DNA of 64,000 bases from NCBI RefSeq assembly GCF_047634355.1, contig NZ_JBLIAL010000006.1; one strand, 5' to 3'. The DNA comes from Porticoccus sp002341315 (GTDB lineage Bacteria > Pseudomonadota > Gammaproteobacteria > Pseudomonadales > Porticoccaceae). The translations under genes were made by a program, and so were the position numbers. Below, one piece after another: positions 6,945 to 15,901 of this stretch. Position 1 is the first letter of the stretch. The number at the start of each line of letters is the position of its first letter. Below the pieces are notes generated by a model. It saw only the letters and a program-made list of their open reading frames with translations, searched no databases and was not told the origin of the DNA.

Positions 6945-8231
6945 TCAAACCTTCTCCCGTGCGATCGCCCGATAGCCAATATCGTGGCGAAAATAGACAT
7001 CATTCCAACAAATCTGTTCTGCCAGCTGGTAGGCTCGCTGCTGGGCCTCAAAGACCGTATTGCCCAGCCCGACGGCGCAGAGCACTCGCCCGCCGTTGGT
7101 AACAACTTGTCCATCAACCTCTCTGGTCCCCGCGTGAAACACCTTGCGGTCTTCTGTCCCAGAAGCGGAAAGACCTGAGATGACATCACCCTTGCGGTAG
7201 TCATTTGGGTAGCCTCCCGCCGCCAAAACGACACCCAGTGCGGCCCGCGGGTCCCAATCAACCGTGCAGTGGTGAAGTGTCTTGTCCAGTGCCGCAGTAC
7301 AGAGTGCGACCAGGTCAGATTTTAACCGCATCATGATCGGCTGGGTTTCCGGATCACCGAAGCGGCAGTTGTACTCGATCACCTTGGGGGTGCCGTCGGG
7401 CATGATCATTAGCCCGGCATACAGGAAACCGGTGTAACGGTTGCCCTCTGCGGCCATCCCCTGCACAGTGGGCTGAATTACCTCAGCCATGACGCGCCCG
7501 TGAATTTCAGGAGTCACCACCGGTGCGGGGGAGTATGCCCCCATGCCACCGGTGTTCGGCCCCAGGTCACCGTCATCCCGAGCCTTGTGATCCTGCGATG
7601 TCGCCATTGGCAGGATGTGCTCCCCGTCCACCATGACAATAAAGCTGGCTTCCTCACCAGCCAGAAACTCTTCGATAACTACCCGATGGCCGGCATCGCC
7701 AAAGGCGTTGCCCGCCAACATATCGTGCACGGCGTTTTCGGCTTCCTCCAGGGTTTTGGCGACAATGACCCCTTTGCCCGCGGCCAGGCCGTCGGCCTTG
7801 ATGACAATGGGGGCCCCTTTCCCGCGCAGGTAGGCAAGCGCCGGTTCGATCTCAGTGAAATTCTGATATTCCGCAGTGGGGATGTTGTGACGCGCTAGGA
7901 AGTCCTTGGTAAAGGCCTTGGAACCTTCCAGTTGTGCGGCCCCTTTCGAGGGGCCAAAGGCCCGCAGGCTGCGGTCGGCGAAAAAATCCACAATGCCGTC
8001 CACCAGTGGCTGTTCTGGGCCGACGATGGTCAGGGCGACTTTGTTCTGCTGGGCAAAATCTGCCAGTGCTGCAAAGTCGTTGACATCAATAGCGACATTC
8101 TGGACACCCGGTTCCCGCGCTGTGCCCGCATTGCCAGGTGCCACAAAAACCTTTTCCACACCCTGGCCCTGGGCTGCTTTCCACGCCAGTGCGTGTTCCC
8201 GTCCGCCGGAGCCGATCACCAGAATATTCAT
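6945..8231 (-). CDS. purD: Phosphoribosylamine-glycine ligase (GAR synthetase)
   Basis: PurD ligates glycine to phosphoribosylamine using ATP, the second step of purine synthesis. The 428-residue length matches the E. coli enzyme. The N-terminus MNILVIGSGGREHALAWK is diagnostic, and the ATP-grasp domain has GLAAGKGV, EEFLAGEEASF and YNCRFGDPETQ. It lies 96 bases downstream of purH on the same strand, and that spacer holds only a small 6-bp hairpin without a T-tract. It therefore probably shares the dusB-fis-purH-purD transcript. Confidence 0.98.
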   Translation of the reverse strand: MNILVIGSGGREHALAWKAAQGQGVEKVFVAPGNAGTAREPGVQNVAIDVNDFAALADFAQQNKVALTIVGPEQPLVDGIVDFFADRSLRAFGPSKGAAQLEGSKAFTKDFLARHNIPTAEYQNFTEIEPALAYLRGKGAPIVIKADGLAAGKGVIVAKTLEEAENAVHDMLAGNAFGDAGHRVVIEEFLAGEEASFIVMVDGEHILPMATSQDHKARDDGDLGPNTGGMGAYSPAPVVTPEIHGRVMAEVIQPTVQGMAAEGNRYTGFLYAGLMIMPDGTPKVIEYNCRFGDPETQPIMMRLKSDLVALCTAALDKTLHHCTVDWDPRAALGVVLAAGGYPNDYRKGDVISGLSASGTEDRKVFHAGTREVDGQVVTNGGRVLCAVGLGNTVFEAQQRAYQLAEQICWNDVYFRHDIGYRAIAREKV

Positions 8232-8327
8232 GCGTAATTCTCTTGCCTTAAATGACAGAAACAGTTGTGTTGGCAGGGCACAACCGCCACAAAATCAACG
8301 TGATAGGAGTAGCGTCATCGTGCATTA

Positions 8328-9917
8328 TCAGTGACGGAAGTGCCGCATACCCGTAAACACCATGGCCATGCCGTGTTCGTTGGCGGCGGCGATTACTTCC
8401 TCGTCACGGATCGAACCACCCGGCTGGATGACGCAGCTGATGCCCACTGCGGCGGCGTTATCAATGCCATCCCGGAATGGGAAGAAAGCGTCGGAGGCCA
8501 TGACGGCGCCCTTCACTTCCAGTCCCGCGTGCTCCGCCTTGATGGCGGCGATACGGGCGGAGTTGATACGGCTCATCTGCCCTGCCCCCACACCGATAGT
8601 CCGGTTGTTTTTTGCGTAAACGATGGCGTTGGATTTCACCATTTTGGCTACTTTCCAGGCGAACAGCAGGTCTGCCAGCTCATCATCTGTGGGTTTCCGG
8701 TCGGTGACCACTTTAAGATCGGCGGCGGAGACCATGCCGTTATCTCGATCCTGTACCAGCAGGCCACCGTTAACCCGTTTGAAGTCAAAGTCCTGCGGGC
8801 GGGTTTTGCCCCATTGGCCACATGCCAGCAGGCGCACGTTTTTCTTGCTGCTGACTGCGGTCACTGCCGCCTCAGAGACACTGGGAGCAATGATGACTTC
8901 CACAAACTGTTTTTCGCAGATGGCTTCGGCAGTGGCCGCATCCAGCTCGCGGTTGAAGGCGATAATGCCACCGAAGGCGGATTCCGGGTCAGTGGCAAAG
9001 GCCAGGTCATAGGCGGTCCCGATATCCACCGCCACGGCCACGCCGCAGGGATTGGCGTGCTTGACGATCACGCAGGCGGGCTGGTCGAATTGCTTGACGC
9101 ACTCCAGGGCTGCGTCAGTATCGGCGATATTGTTGTAGGACAACTCCTTGCCTTGCAATTGACGGGCGGTGGCGACACTGGCCTCCGCTGGACTGGCTTC
9201 CACGTAAAAGGCTGCCTTTTGATGTGGATTCTCGCCGTAGCGCATTTCCTGAATTTTCAGGAACTGGGTGTTAAAGGTATCGGGGAAGTCGCGTTTATCG
9301 TTGGTGCCCGGCGCAAAATTGAAAGGGCGGGCACCAAAGTGGTTGGCGATCATGCCATCGTAGGCGGCAGTGTGCTCAAAGGCTTTGACCATCAGGCTGT
9401 AGCGGGTGTCATAACTGAGTTGGCCGCCGTTGGCCTGCATTTCATCCAGTACTGCATTGTAGTCGCCGGCATTGACCACAATGGCGACATCCTTGTGGTT
9501 TTTGGCCGCGGAGCGAACCATGGTAGGGCCGCCGATATCGATATTTTCAATAGCGGTTGGCAAATCGCAGGCGGGATCGGCCACGGTGGTGGCGAAGGGG
9601 TAGAGGTTTACCACCACCATGTCGATGGGCAGGATGCCATGTTCATTCATGACACTGTCATCGGTGCCGCGGCGACCGAGGATGCCCCCATGCACTTTGG
9701 GGTGAAGGGTTTTGACCCTGCCGTCCATCATTTCCGGGAATCCAGTGTAATCCGAGACTTCCCTGACACTGATGCCATTCTCGTTGAGCAGGCGGTAGGT
9801 GCCGCCTGTAGAGAGGACCTCGACTCCCTGATTGCACAGTGCCCTGGCGAATTCAACAATGCCTGTTTTGTCGGAGACGCTGATCAGGGCGCGGGAAACT
9901 TTACGCAAGTCGCTCAT
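8328..9917 (-). CDS. purH: Bifunctional AICAR transformylase / IMP cyclohydrolase
   Basis: PurH performs the last two steps of IMP synthesis. The 529-residue length equals that of E. coli PurH. The N-terminal MGS-like cyclohydrolase domain has SVSDKTGIVEFARAL and STGGTYRLL; the C-terminal transformylase domain has QGKELSYNNIADTDAALE, KHANPCGVA and KSNAIVYAKN. It starts 21 bases after fis, which suggests an operon. A 538-codon frame on the opposite strand (8331-9947) is an antisense shadow caused by high G+C codon usage. Confidence 0.98.
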   Translation of the reverse strand: MSDLRKVSRALISVSDKTGIVEFARALCNQGVEVLSTGGTYRLLNENGISVREVSDYTGFPEMMDGRVKTLHPKVHGGILGRRGTDDSVMNEHGILPIDMVVVNLYPFATTVADPACDLPTAIENIDIGGPTMVRSAAKNHKDVAIVVNAGDYNAVLDEMQANGGQLSYDTRYSLMVKAFEHTAAYDGMIANHFGARPFNFAPGTNDKRDFPDTFNTQFLKIQEMRYGENPHQKAAFYVEASPAEASVATARQLQGKELSYNNIADTDAALECVKQFDQPACVIVKHANPCGVAVAVDIGTAYDLAFATDPESAFGGIIAFNRELDAATAEAICEKQFVEVIIAPSVSEAAVTAVSSKKNVRLLACGQWGKTRPQDFDFKRVNGGLLVQDRDNGMVSAADLKVVTDRKPTDDELADLLFAWKVAKMVKSNAIVYAKNNRTIGVGAGQMSRINSARIAAIKAEHAGLEVKGAVMASDAFFPFRDGIDNAAAVGISCVIQPGGSIRDEEVIAAANEHGMAMVFTGMRHFRH

Positions 9918-9938
9918 ATGGTCCTCAGTGTTGATGTT

Positions 9939-10235
9939 TTACAGTAAATTGTATTGTTTAAGTTTTTTTCGCAGTGTGCCGCGGTTCAGGCCAAGCATTT
10001 CTGCCGCCTTGCTCTGGTTGTTGCGGGTATAGCTGAGGACCGCTTCAAGCAGAGGTTCCTCCACCTCTGTGAGTACCAGCTGGTACAGATCATTGGTCGG
10101 CTGTCCGTCCAGATGCAGGAAATATTGTTGCAGTGCCGTTTCCACACAGAGGCGCAGGGATTTGTGATGGTGCGTGGTATCCGATGGCTCGGCACTTACC
10201 TCGGCCTGGATAGTGAATGTATCAATGGCGCTCAT
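9939..10235 (-). CDS. fis: Nucleoid-associated DNA-binding protein Fis
   Basis: Fis is a small dimeric protein that bends DNA and activates rRNA and recombination sites. With the ATG at 10235 it has 98 residues, the same as E. coli Fis. That start overlaps the dusB stop as ATGA, the usual dusB-fis coupling; an upstream in-frame start at 10250 would only add five residues inside dusB. The C-terminal helix-turn-helix reads AAEMLGLNRGTLRKKLKQY. The position downstream of dusB is classical for the gene. Confidence 0.96.
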   Translation of the reverse strand: MSAIDTFTIQAEVSAEPSDTTHHHKSLRLCVETALQQYFLHLDGQPTNDLYQLVLTEVEEPLLEAVLSYTRNNQSKAAEMLGLNRGTLRKKLKQYNLL

Positions 10236-11233
10236 GCGGCTTGGTCCCAATTGTTCTGTCCTGCCAGGTAGGTGTGCAGGTGGTCTATTTGTTCGTTATG
10301 GTTGTCCAGCTGGTTGAAAGACCGGCGAAAGGTGTCACCGCCGGACAGGCCCTCAACGTACCAGCCCACATGCTTGCGGGCAATCCGGATACCTGAATAT
10401 TCCCCGTAGTGCGTGTGTATGGCGCGAATATGGTCAACCACCTGGGCAGCGAATTCGTGCCCGGAGAGGGACTCCGGTAGCGAGCCGTATTCCAGATAGT
10501 GATTGATCTCACGAAATAGCCATGGATTGCCCTGGGCAGCGCGGCCAATCATCACGGCGGTGGCGCCGGTGTGGTCAAGCACAGCTTTGGCATCCTTCGC
10601 AGAACGGATATCACCGTTGGCGAATACCGGGATATCGACTGATTGAACCACGCTCGCAATTGTGTCGTATTCAGCCTGGCCGTTGAAGCGACAGGCGCGG
10701 GTGCGTCCGTGGACAGCAAGCGCCTGGATGCCGCAGTCTTCGGCAATCCCGGCAATGTTAAGCGCGTTGCGATTTTGAGTGTCCCATCCGGTGCGAATTT
10801 TCAGTGTGACGGGGATGTCGACGGCCGCGACCACGGCGGAGAGAATGGCTGCCACCAGTTTCTCATCCTGGAGCAATGCCGACCCGGCTGCCCGTTTGCA
10901 GACTTTTTTGGCGGGGCAACCCATATTGATATCGATGATCTCGGCACCGAGTTCCCTGTTTTGTCGGGCCGCATCTGCCATGAGGGAGGGGATGCTGCCG
11001 GCAATCTGTACAGATCTGGGCGAGAGCTCATCCTTGTGGATCAGCCGCTGTTGGCTCTTTCGGGTGTGCCAAAGGCGGGTATCGGAGGTGATCATCTCCG
11101 ATACGGCCATGCCAGCACCCTGTGTTCGACAGAGTTGGCGAAATGGCAAATCTGTCACGCCGGCCATGGGTGCCAGTATGGTTCGTGATGCCAGCGCATG
11201 TTGACCAATCTTCACCAAGTTGGGTTGCCTCAA
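10232..11233 (-). CDS. dusB: tRNA-dihydrouridine synthase B
   Basis: DusB is an FMN enzyme that reduces specific uridines in the tRNA D-loop. The 333-residue protein has APMAGVTDLPFRQLCR at the FMN-binding first strand, DINMGCPAKKVCK with the catalytic Cys, KIRTGWD, the AVHGRTR strand and FANGDI. It is the first gene of the dusB-fis-purH-purD block and is coupled to fis through an ATGA overlap. A weak terminator-like hairpin (11244-11270) lies just before it. Confidence 0.96.
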   Translation of the reverse strand: MRQPNLVKIGQHALASRTILAPMAGVTDLPFRQLCRTQGAGMAVSEMITSDTRLWHTRKSQQRLIHKDELSPRSVQIAGSIPSLMADAARQNRELGAEIIDINMGCPAKKVCKRAAGSALLQDEKLVAAILSAVVAAVDIPVTLKIRTGWDTQNRNALNIAGIAEDCGIQALAVHGRTRACRFNGQAEYDTIASVVQSVDIPVFANGDIRSAKDAKAVLDHTGATAVMIGRAAQGNPWLFREINHYLEYGSLPESLSGHEFAAQVVDHIRAIHTHYGEYSGIRIARKHVGWYVEGLSGGDTFRRSFNQLDNHNEQIDHLHTYLAGQNNWDQAA

Positions 11234-11243
11234 TCTAAGCTCG

Positions 11244-11270
11244 GAAAAAACGGGGTGTTGATGATACCCG
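11244..11270 (-). terminator. Possible intrinsic terminator between the DUF3426 gene and dusB
   Basis: On the minus strand the 59-base spacer contains CGGGT, a short loop, ACCCCG (one bulged C) and then six T residues (11250-11245). The stem is short, so termination may be partial. It would separate the DUF3426 transcript from the dusB operon. Confidence 0.4.
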
Positions 11271-11292
11271 CTCTTGGCCGACGGAATAAAGA

Positions 11293-12309
<1,017 letters not shown>

Positions 12310-12361
12310 GGTTGGTTGCCGGGAAATCGCCTGTGTCGAGCCGCTAGTTTAGCGGTATGAC

Positions 12362-13240
12362 TCAACGCTTGGTAGCGGTGAGTCTGACCCATTGCTCACG
12401 GCTGGCAGGGGGGGCGAAATCAAACCAGGGTGCATAGGCAGACATCACTTCGTCGGCCTGGGTGTCAATGATACCGGAAAGGCAGAGGGCGCCACCGGGC
12501 AGGGTGAGCGCGTTCAGTTTCGGCGCCAGCGATACGAGCGGCCCCGCCAGGATGTTGGCGATGACCAGATCAGTGGCGATCGGTGGTGCCTGCTCCGGCA
12601 GGTAGGTCAGTACCTTTTCTGGCGCCAGCTTATTGCGCTGGGCGTTGTCTGTGGTCGCCAGCAGTGCCTGATGGTCGATATCAATGCAGTTGGCCGAGTC
12701 TGCACCGAGCAGCAGGGCGGCAATGGCGAGAATGCCGGAACCGCAGCCGTAATCAGTGACGGTTTTCCCGGCCAGCTCGATGCCGTCGAGCCACTGCAGG
12801 CAAAGAAAGGTGGTCGGGTGTGTGCCGGTGCCAAACGCGAGTCCCGGATCCAGCAGCATGTTGATTGATGAGGGTTCCGGTGGTGCGAGCCAGCTCGGGC
12901 AAATCCATAGGCGTTTACCGCAGCGGATAGGTTGGTAGTGTTGCATCCACTCCCGTTCCCAATCGCGATCTTCCAGCGGTGACCAGCGGTAATCAGGCAG
13001 TTGGCCGTCCAGCTGCTCCGTCAGTTGATGGGTCACCCGCTCAGTGGATATTCCGGCATCGAACAGGCCGGTAATCCGGGTTTGCTGCCACAGGGGGGTT
13101 TCTCCCAGAGCGGGCTCCAGGATGGGTTGATCAGCATTGTCTTCGAAGGTAACGGAGACGGCGCCGCTGTCCAGCAGGGCATCTTCAATGGTTTCGGCAG
13201 ATTGGCGCGAGCTGTTAATGATCAATTGTAGCCAGGGCAT
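12362..13240 (-). CDS. prmA: Ribosomal protein L11 methyltransferase
   Basis: PrmA trimethylates ribosomal protein L11. The start chosen is the ATG at 13240 (MPWLQLIINSSRQSAE), giving 292 residues, close to E. coli PrmA; a Met six codons upstream has no homologous counterpart. The substrate-recognition N-terminal domain is followed by the SAM-binding domain with DPGLAFGTGTHPTTFLCLQW and DYGCGSGILAIAAL, and the NILAGPL motif near the acceptor site. It lies 52 bases upstream of the DUF3426 gene, and the accC terminator sits just 16 bases before its start. Confidence 0.96.
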   Translation of the reverse strand: MPWLQLIINSSRQSAETIEDALLDSGAVSVTFEDNADQPILEPALGETPLWQQTRITGLFDAGISTERVTHQLTEQLDGQLPDYRWSPLEDRDWEREWMQHYQPIRCGKRLWICPSWLAPPEPSSINMLLDPGLAFGTGTHPTTFLCLQWLDGIELAGKTVTDYGCGSGILAIAALLLGADSANCIDIDHQALLATTDNAQRNKLAPEKVLTYLPEQAPPIATDLVIANILAGPLVSLAPKLNALTLPGGALCLSGIIDTQADEVMSAYAPWFDFAPPASREQWVRLTATKR

Positions 13241-13256
13241 ATGACCTCTGTGGAAC

Positions 13257-13279
13257 AAAAAGCCCCGGTATACGGGGCC
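13257..13279 (-). terminator. Intrinsic terminator after accC
   Basis: On the minus strand GCCCCG (13278-13273), a five-base loop and CGGGGC (13267-13262) form a strong stem followed by five T residues (13261-13257). It ends the aroQ-accB-accC transcript. The last T lies 16 bases before the prmA ATG, so the terminator also sits in the prmA leader, and prmA expression from upstream would require read-through. Confidence 0.75.
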
Positions 13280-13330
13280 TGCTTAAGCTTGCTTGTTGGC
13301 TGAAAGCTCAGTGGTATTCCTGGGGTTAGT

Positions 13331-14671
13331 CTAGAGATTGAGCTTTTTTTCCAGATAGTGAATGTTCACCCCGCCTTTGCGAAAATTGGCATCACAGACC
13401 AGGTCCCGCTGCAGGGTAATATTGGTTTTGATCCCCTCGATATGCAGCTCGTCGAGAGCGTTGGCCATGCGTGACAGGGCCGCTTCCCGGGTCTGGCCGT
13501 AAGTGATGATCTTGCCGACCAGCGAGTCGTAATAGGGTGGAACGGTATAGCCCGCATAGATGTGGGAGTCGACGCGCACCCCGTTGCCGCCGGGTGGGTG
13601 GTAGGCAGTAATTTTGCCGGGGCTGGGCATAAAGGTGACAGGATCTTCTGCGTTGATGCGACATTCGAAGGAATGCCCCCGAAAAATGATGTCGCTCTGG
13701 CGAAGGCTGAGCTTTTCGCCGCTGGCGATCAGCAGTTGCTGCTTGACGATATCGACCCCGGTAATCATTTCGGTGACCGGGTGCTCCACCTGAACCCGGG
13801 TGTTCATCTCGATAAAGAAGAACTGCCCGTTTTCGTAGAGAAACTCGAACGTGCCCGCCCCCCGGTAGCCAATTTTTACACAGGCGTTGACGCAGGCTTC
13901 CAGTACTTGCTGGCGCGCATCATCGGGAATGCCAGGTGCTGGGGCTTCTTCGAGTACTTTCTGGTGACGCCGCTGCAGGGAGCAGTCGCGATCACCAAGG
14001 TGAATGGCATTCCCCTGGCCATCGGAGAGCACCTGGACCTCCACGTGACGGGGGTTTTCCAGGAATTTTTCCATGTAGACCGTTTCATCGCCAAAGGCAG
14101 ATTTTGCCTCTGATCGGGTCACCTGAATGGCTTTCAGCAGTTCACTTTCTTCGCGCACCACTCGCATGCCTCGACCACCGCCCCCTGCGGCTGCTTTGAT
14201 AATCACCGGGTAGCCCACTTCCAGACCAACAGCGCGGCTGCGATCTTCATCATCGGTGAGGGGGCCATTTGAACCCGGCACAGTGGGCACACCCGCCTTG
14301 CGCATGGCGTCAATGGCTGCGACCTTGTCGCCCATCATGCGGATTACACCGGCCGTGGGGCCGATAAAGATAAAGCCGCTTTTTTCTACCTGCTCGGCAA
14401 AGTCAGCATTTTCAGCCAGAAAGCCATAGCCGGGGTGCACCGCATCGGCATTAGTGATTTCCATAGCGCTGATGATGGCGGGAACATTCAGGTAGCTCTG
14501 GCTGGAGGGGTTGGGCCCAATGCAGACTGTTTCGTCGGCCAGCAGCACATGTTTCAGGTTGACGTCGGTCTTGGAGTGGGCGGCCACGGTTTTAATGCCG
14601 AGTTCCTTGCAAGCGCGCAGAATGCGCAGTGCAATTTCGCCCCGATTGGCAATAAGCACTTTTTTCAGCAT
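13331..14671 (-). CDS. accC: Biotin carboxylase subunit of acetyl-CoA carboxylase
   Basis: AccC carboxylates the biotin carried by AccB, the first half-reaction of fatty acid synthesis. The 446 residues match the family. The N-terminus MLKKVLIANRGEIALRILRA is typical; the ATP-grasp glycine loop is AAAGGGGRGMRVV, and EMNTRVQVEHPVTEMITG contains the catalytic and metal-binding residues. It is preceded by accB with 25 bases between and ends before a strong terminator. Confidence 0.98.
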   Translation of the reverse strand: MLKKVLIANRGEIALRILRACKELGIKTVAAHSKTDVNLKHVLLADETVCIGPNPSSQSYLNVPAIISAMEITNADAVHPGYGFLAENADFAEQVEKSGFIFIGPTAGVIRMMGDKVAAIDAMRKAGVPTVPGSNGPLTDDEDRSRAVGLEVGYPVIIKAAAGGGGRGMRVVREESELLKAIQVTRSEAKSAFGDETVYMEKFLENPRHVEVQVLSDGQGNAIHLGDRDCSLQRRHQKVLEEAPAPGIPDDARQQVLEACVNACVKIGYRGAGTFEFLYENGQFFFIEMNTRVQVEHPVTEMITGVDIVKQQLLIASGEKLSLRQSDIIFRGHSFECRINAEDPVTFMPSPGKITAYHPPGGNGVRVDSHIYAGYTVPPYYDSLVGKIITYGQTREAALSRMANALDELHIEGIKTNITLQRDLVCDANFRKGGVNIHYLEKKLNL

Positions 14672-14696
14672 TGCTGATGCTCCTGTGGGCTACGGC

Positions 14697-15155
14697 TCAA
14701 ATAATCATGACCAGTGGTTGATCGAATTCAACGGGCTCGCCGTCTTCCACCAAAATGGCACTAACGGTGCCGGCTTTGTCCGCTTCAATCTGGTTCATCA
14801 TTTTCATGGCTTCGACAATGCAGAGTACTTCGCCAGCCTTGACCTGCTGTCCGACCTCTATAAAGGCGCTTGAGCCGGGTGACGGTGAGCGGTAAAAAGT
14901 GCCAACCATCGGTGATTTGACGGCGTGGCCAGCGGGTTCGGCGGGCGTTTCCGGCTCGGCAGTGGTCGTTGCCGCACTCGTCGGGGCAGGTTGCTGAGGT
15001 GCCTGCATCTGTGCGGGCATCATCATGGGCATCGACATGACGCCGGGGCCATTCCTGCTGATCCGGACAGACTCTTCGCCTTCCTTGATTTCGATTTCGC
15101 CAATATCGGACTCTTCGAGCAGTTCAATCAGCTTTTTGATTTTTCTAATATCCAT
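14697..15155 (-). CDS. accB: Biotin carboxyl carrier protein of acetyl-CoA carboxylase
   Basis: The ATG at 15155 gives a 152-residue BCCP starting MDIRKIKKLIELLEESDI, which matches homologues; an in-frame start at 15170 would only add five residues. The middle is the Pro/Ala/Met-rich flexible linker, and the C-terminal biotinyl domain contains EAMKMMNQIEAD, in which Lys118 is the biotin attachment site. The order aroQ-accB-accC is conserved in gammaproteobacteria. Confidence 0.97.
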   Translation of the reverse strand: MDIRKIKKLIELLEESDIGEIEIKEGEESVRISRNGPGVMSMPMMMPAQMQAPQQPAPTSAATTTAEPETPAEPAGHAVKSPMVGTFYRSPSPGSSAFIEVGQQVKAGEVLCIVEAMKMMNQIEADKAGTVSAILVEDGEPVEFDQPLVMII

Positions 15156-15188
15156 CTGCGGTTGCTCCAAATGGTGTGAAAGTTTGAA

Positions 15189-15629
15189 TCAGGTATCCAG
15201 TTGTTTCAGTGCGGCTTGCAGTGCCAGAGCATAGCCTTGGCCGCCCAGTCCGCAAATAACGCCTCTGGCTATGTCGGAGAAAAAAGATTGGTGCCGAAAG
15301 GCTTCACGAGCATGCACATTGGACAGGTGAACTTCTATAAAGGGGATATCAACGGCCAGTAGTGCGTCGCGCAGGGCAATGCTGGAATGGGTTAACGCCG
15401 CAGGGTTGAGAATAATAAAGTTCACCCCTTCCCTGCTGGCTTCATGTACCCGTTCCACCAGTTCGTATTCAGCATTGCTTTGCAGTGTGAGTAAGTGGTG
15501 CCCCTGTTCTGCCGCCTGATCGGTCAGCTGTTGGTTGATATCCTGCAGAGTTTCGCTGCCGTACAGCGTTGGCTCGCGAGTGCCGAGGAGATTCAGGTTG
15601 GGGCCGTGTAATACCAGTATGGTGGCCAT
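15189..15629 (-). CDS. aroQ: 3-dehydroquinate dehydratase, type II
   Basis: AroQ dehydrates 3-dehydroquinate in the shikimate pathway. The 146-residue dodecameric type II enzyme shows HGPNLNLLGTREPTLYG with the catalytic Tyr, LNPAALTHSSIALRDAL and EVHLSNVHAREAFRHQSF. It is the first gene of aroQ-accB-accC. The 272-base spacer between it and the dsbD end has an A+T-rich stretch (15711-15800), including TATAAA on the minus strand, that probably holds the operon promoter; I cannot assign the -35 firmly. Confidence 0.97.
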   Translation of the reverse strand: MATILVLHGPNLNLLGTREPTLYGSETLQDINQQLTDQAAEQGHHLLTLQSNAEYELVERVHEASREGVNFIILNPAALTHSSIALRDALLAVDIPFIEVHLSNVHAREAFRHQSFFSDIARGVICGLGGQGYALALQAALKQLDT

Positions 15630-15901
15630 AATGTCCCCGCCGGTGGGATGTTATAAAACAATTAACAAAAAACAGCCTCTGGGGCTGGTCAATGGGTGGG
15701 AGTCTGCAACAAAAATGAAAAGCTGTCCAATTTTTTATAGTTTGCGGATTTTAGCTTCTTTTTGACACATGTTTAACGAAAATAACTGTTTTATCGGTGC
15801 CGGTGTTAAGTCGTTTGGGCCGTTTTGTGCCTGTTTTCCGGTAGTTGGCTGAGGATGGCAGCAAATTCTTGCTATATTCAGCAACTTCTGTGAAATAAGG
15901 C

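Noticed and set aside
8331..9947. 538-codon open frame antisense to purH
   Set aside because: It has no recognisable motif and exactly mirrors purH; the true gene is certain on the other strand.
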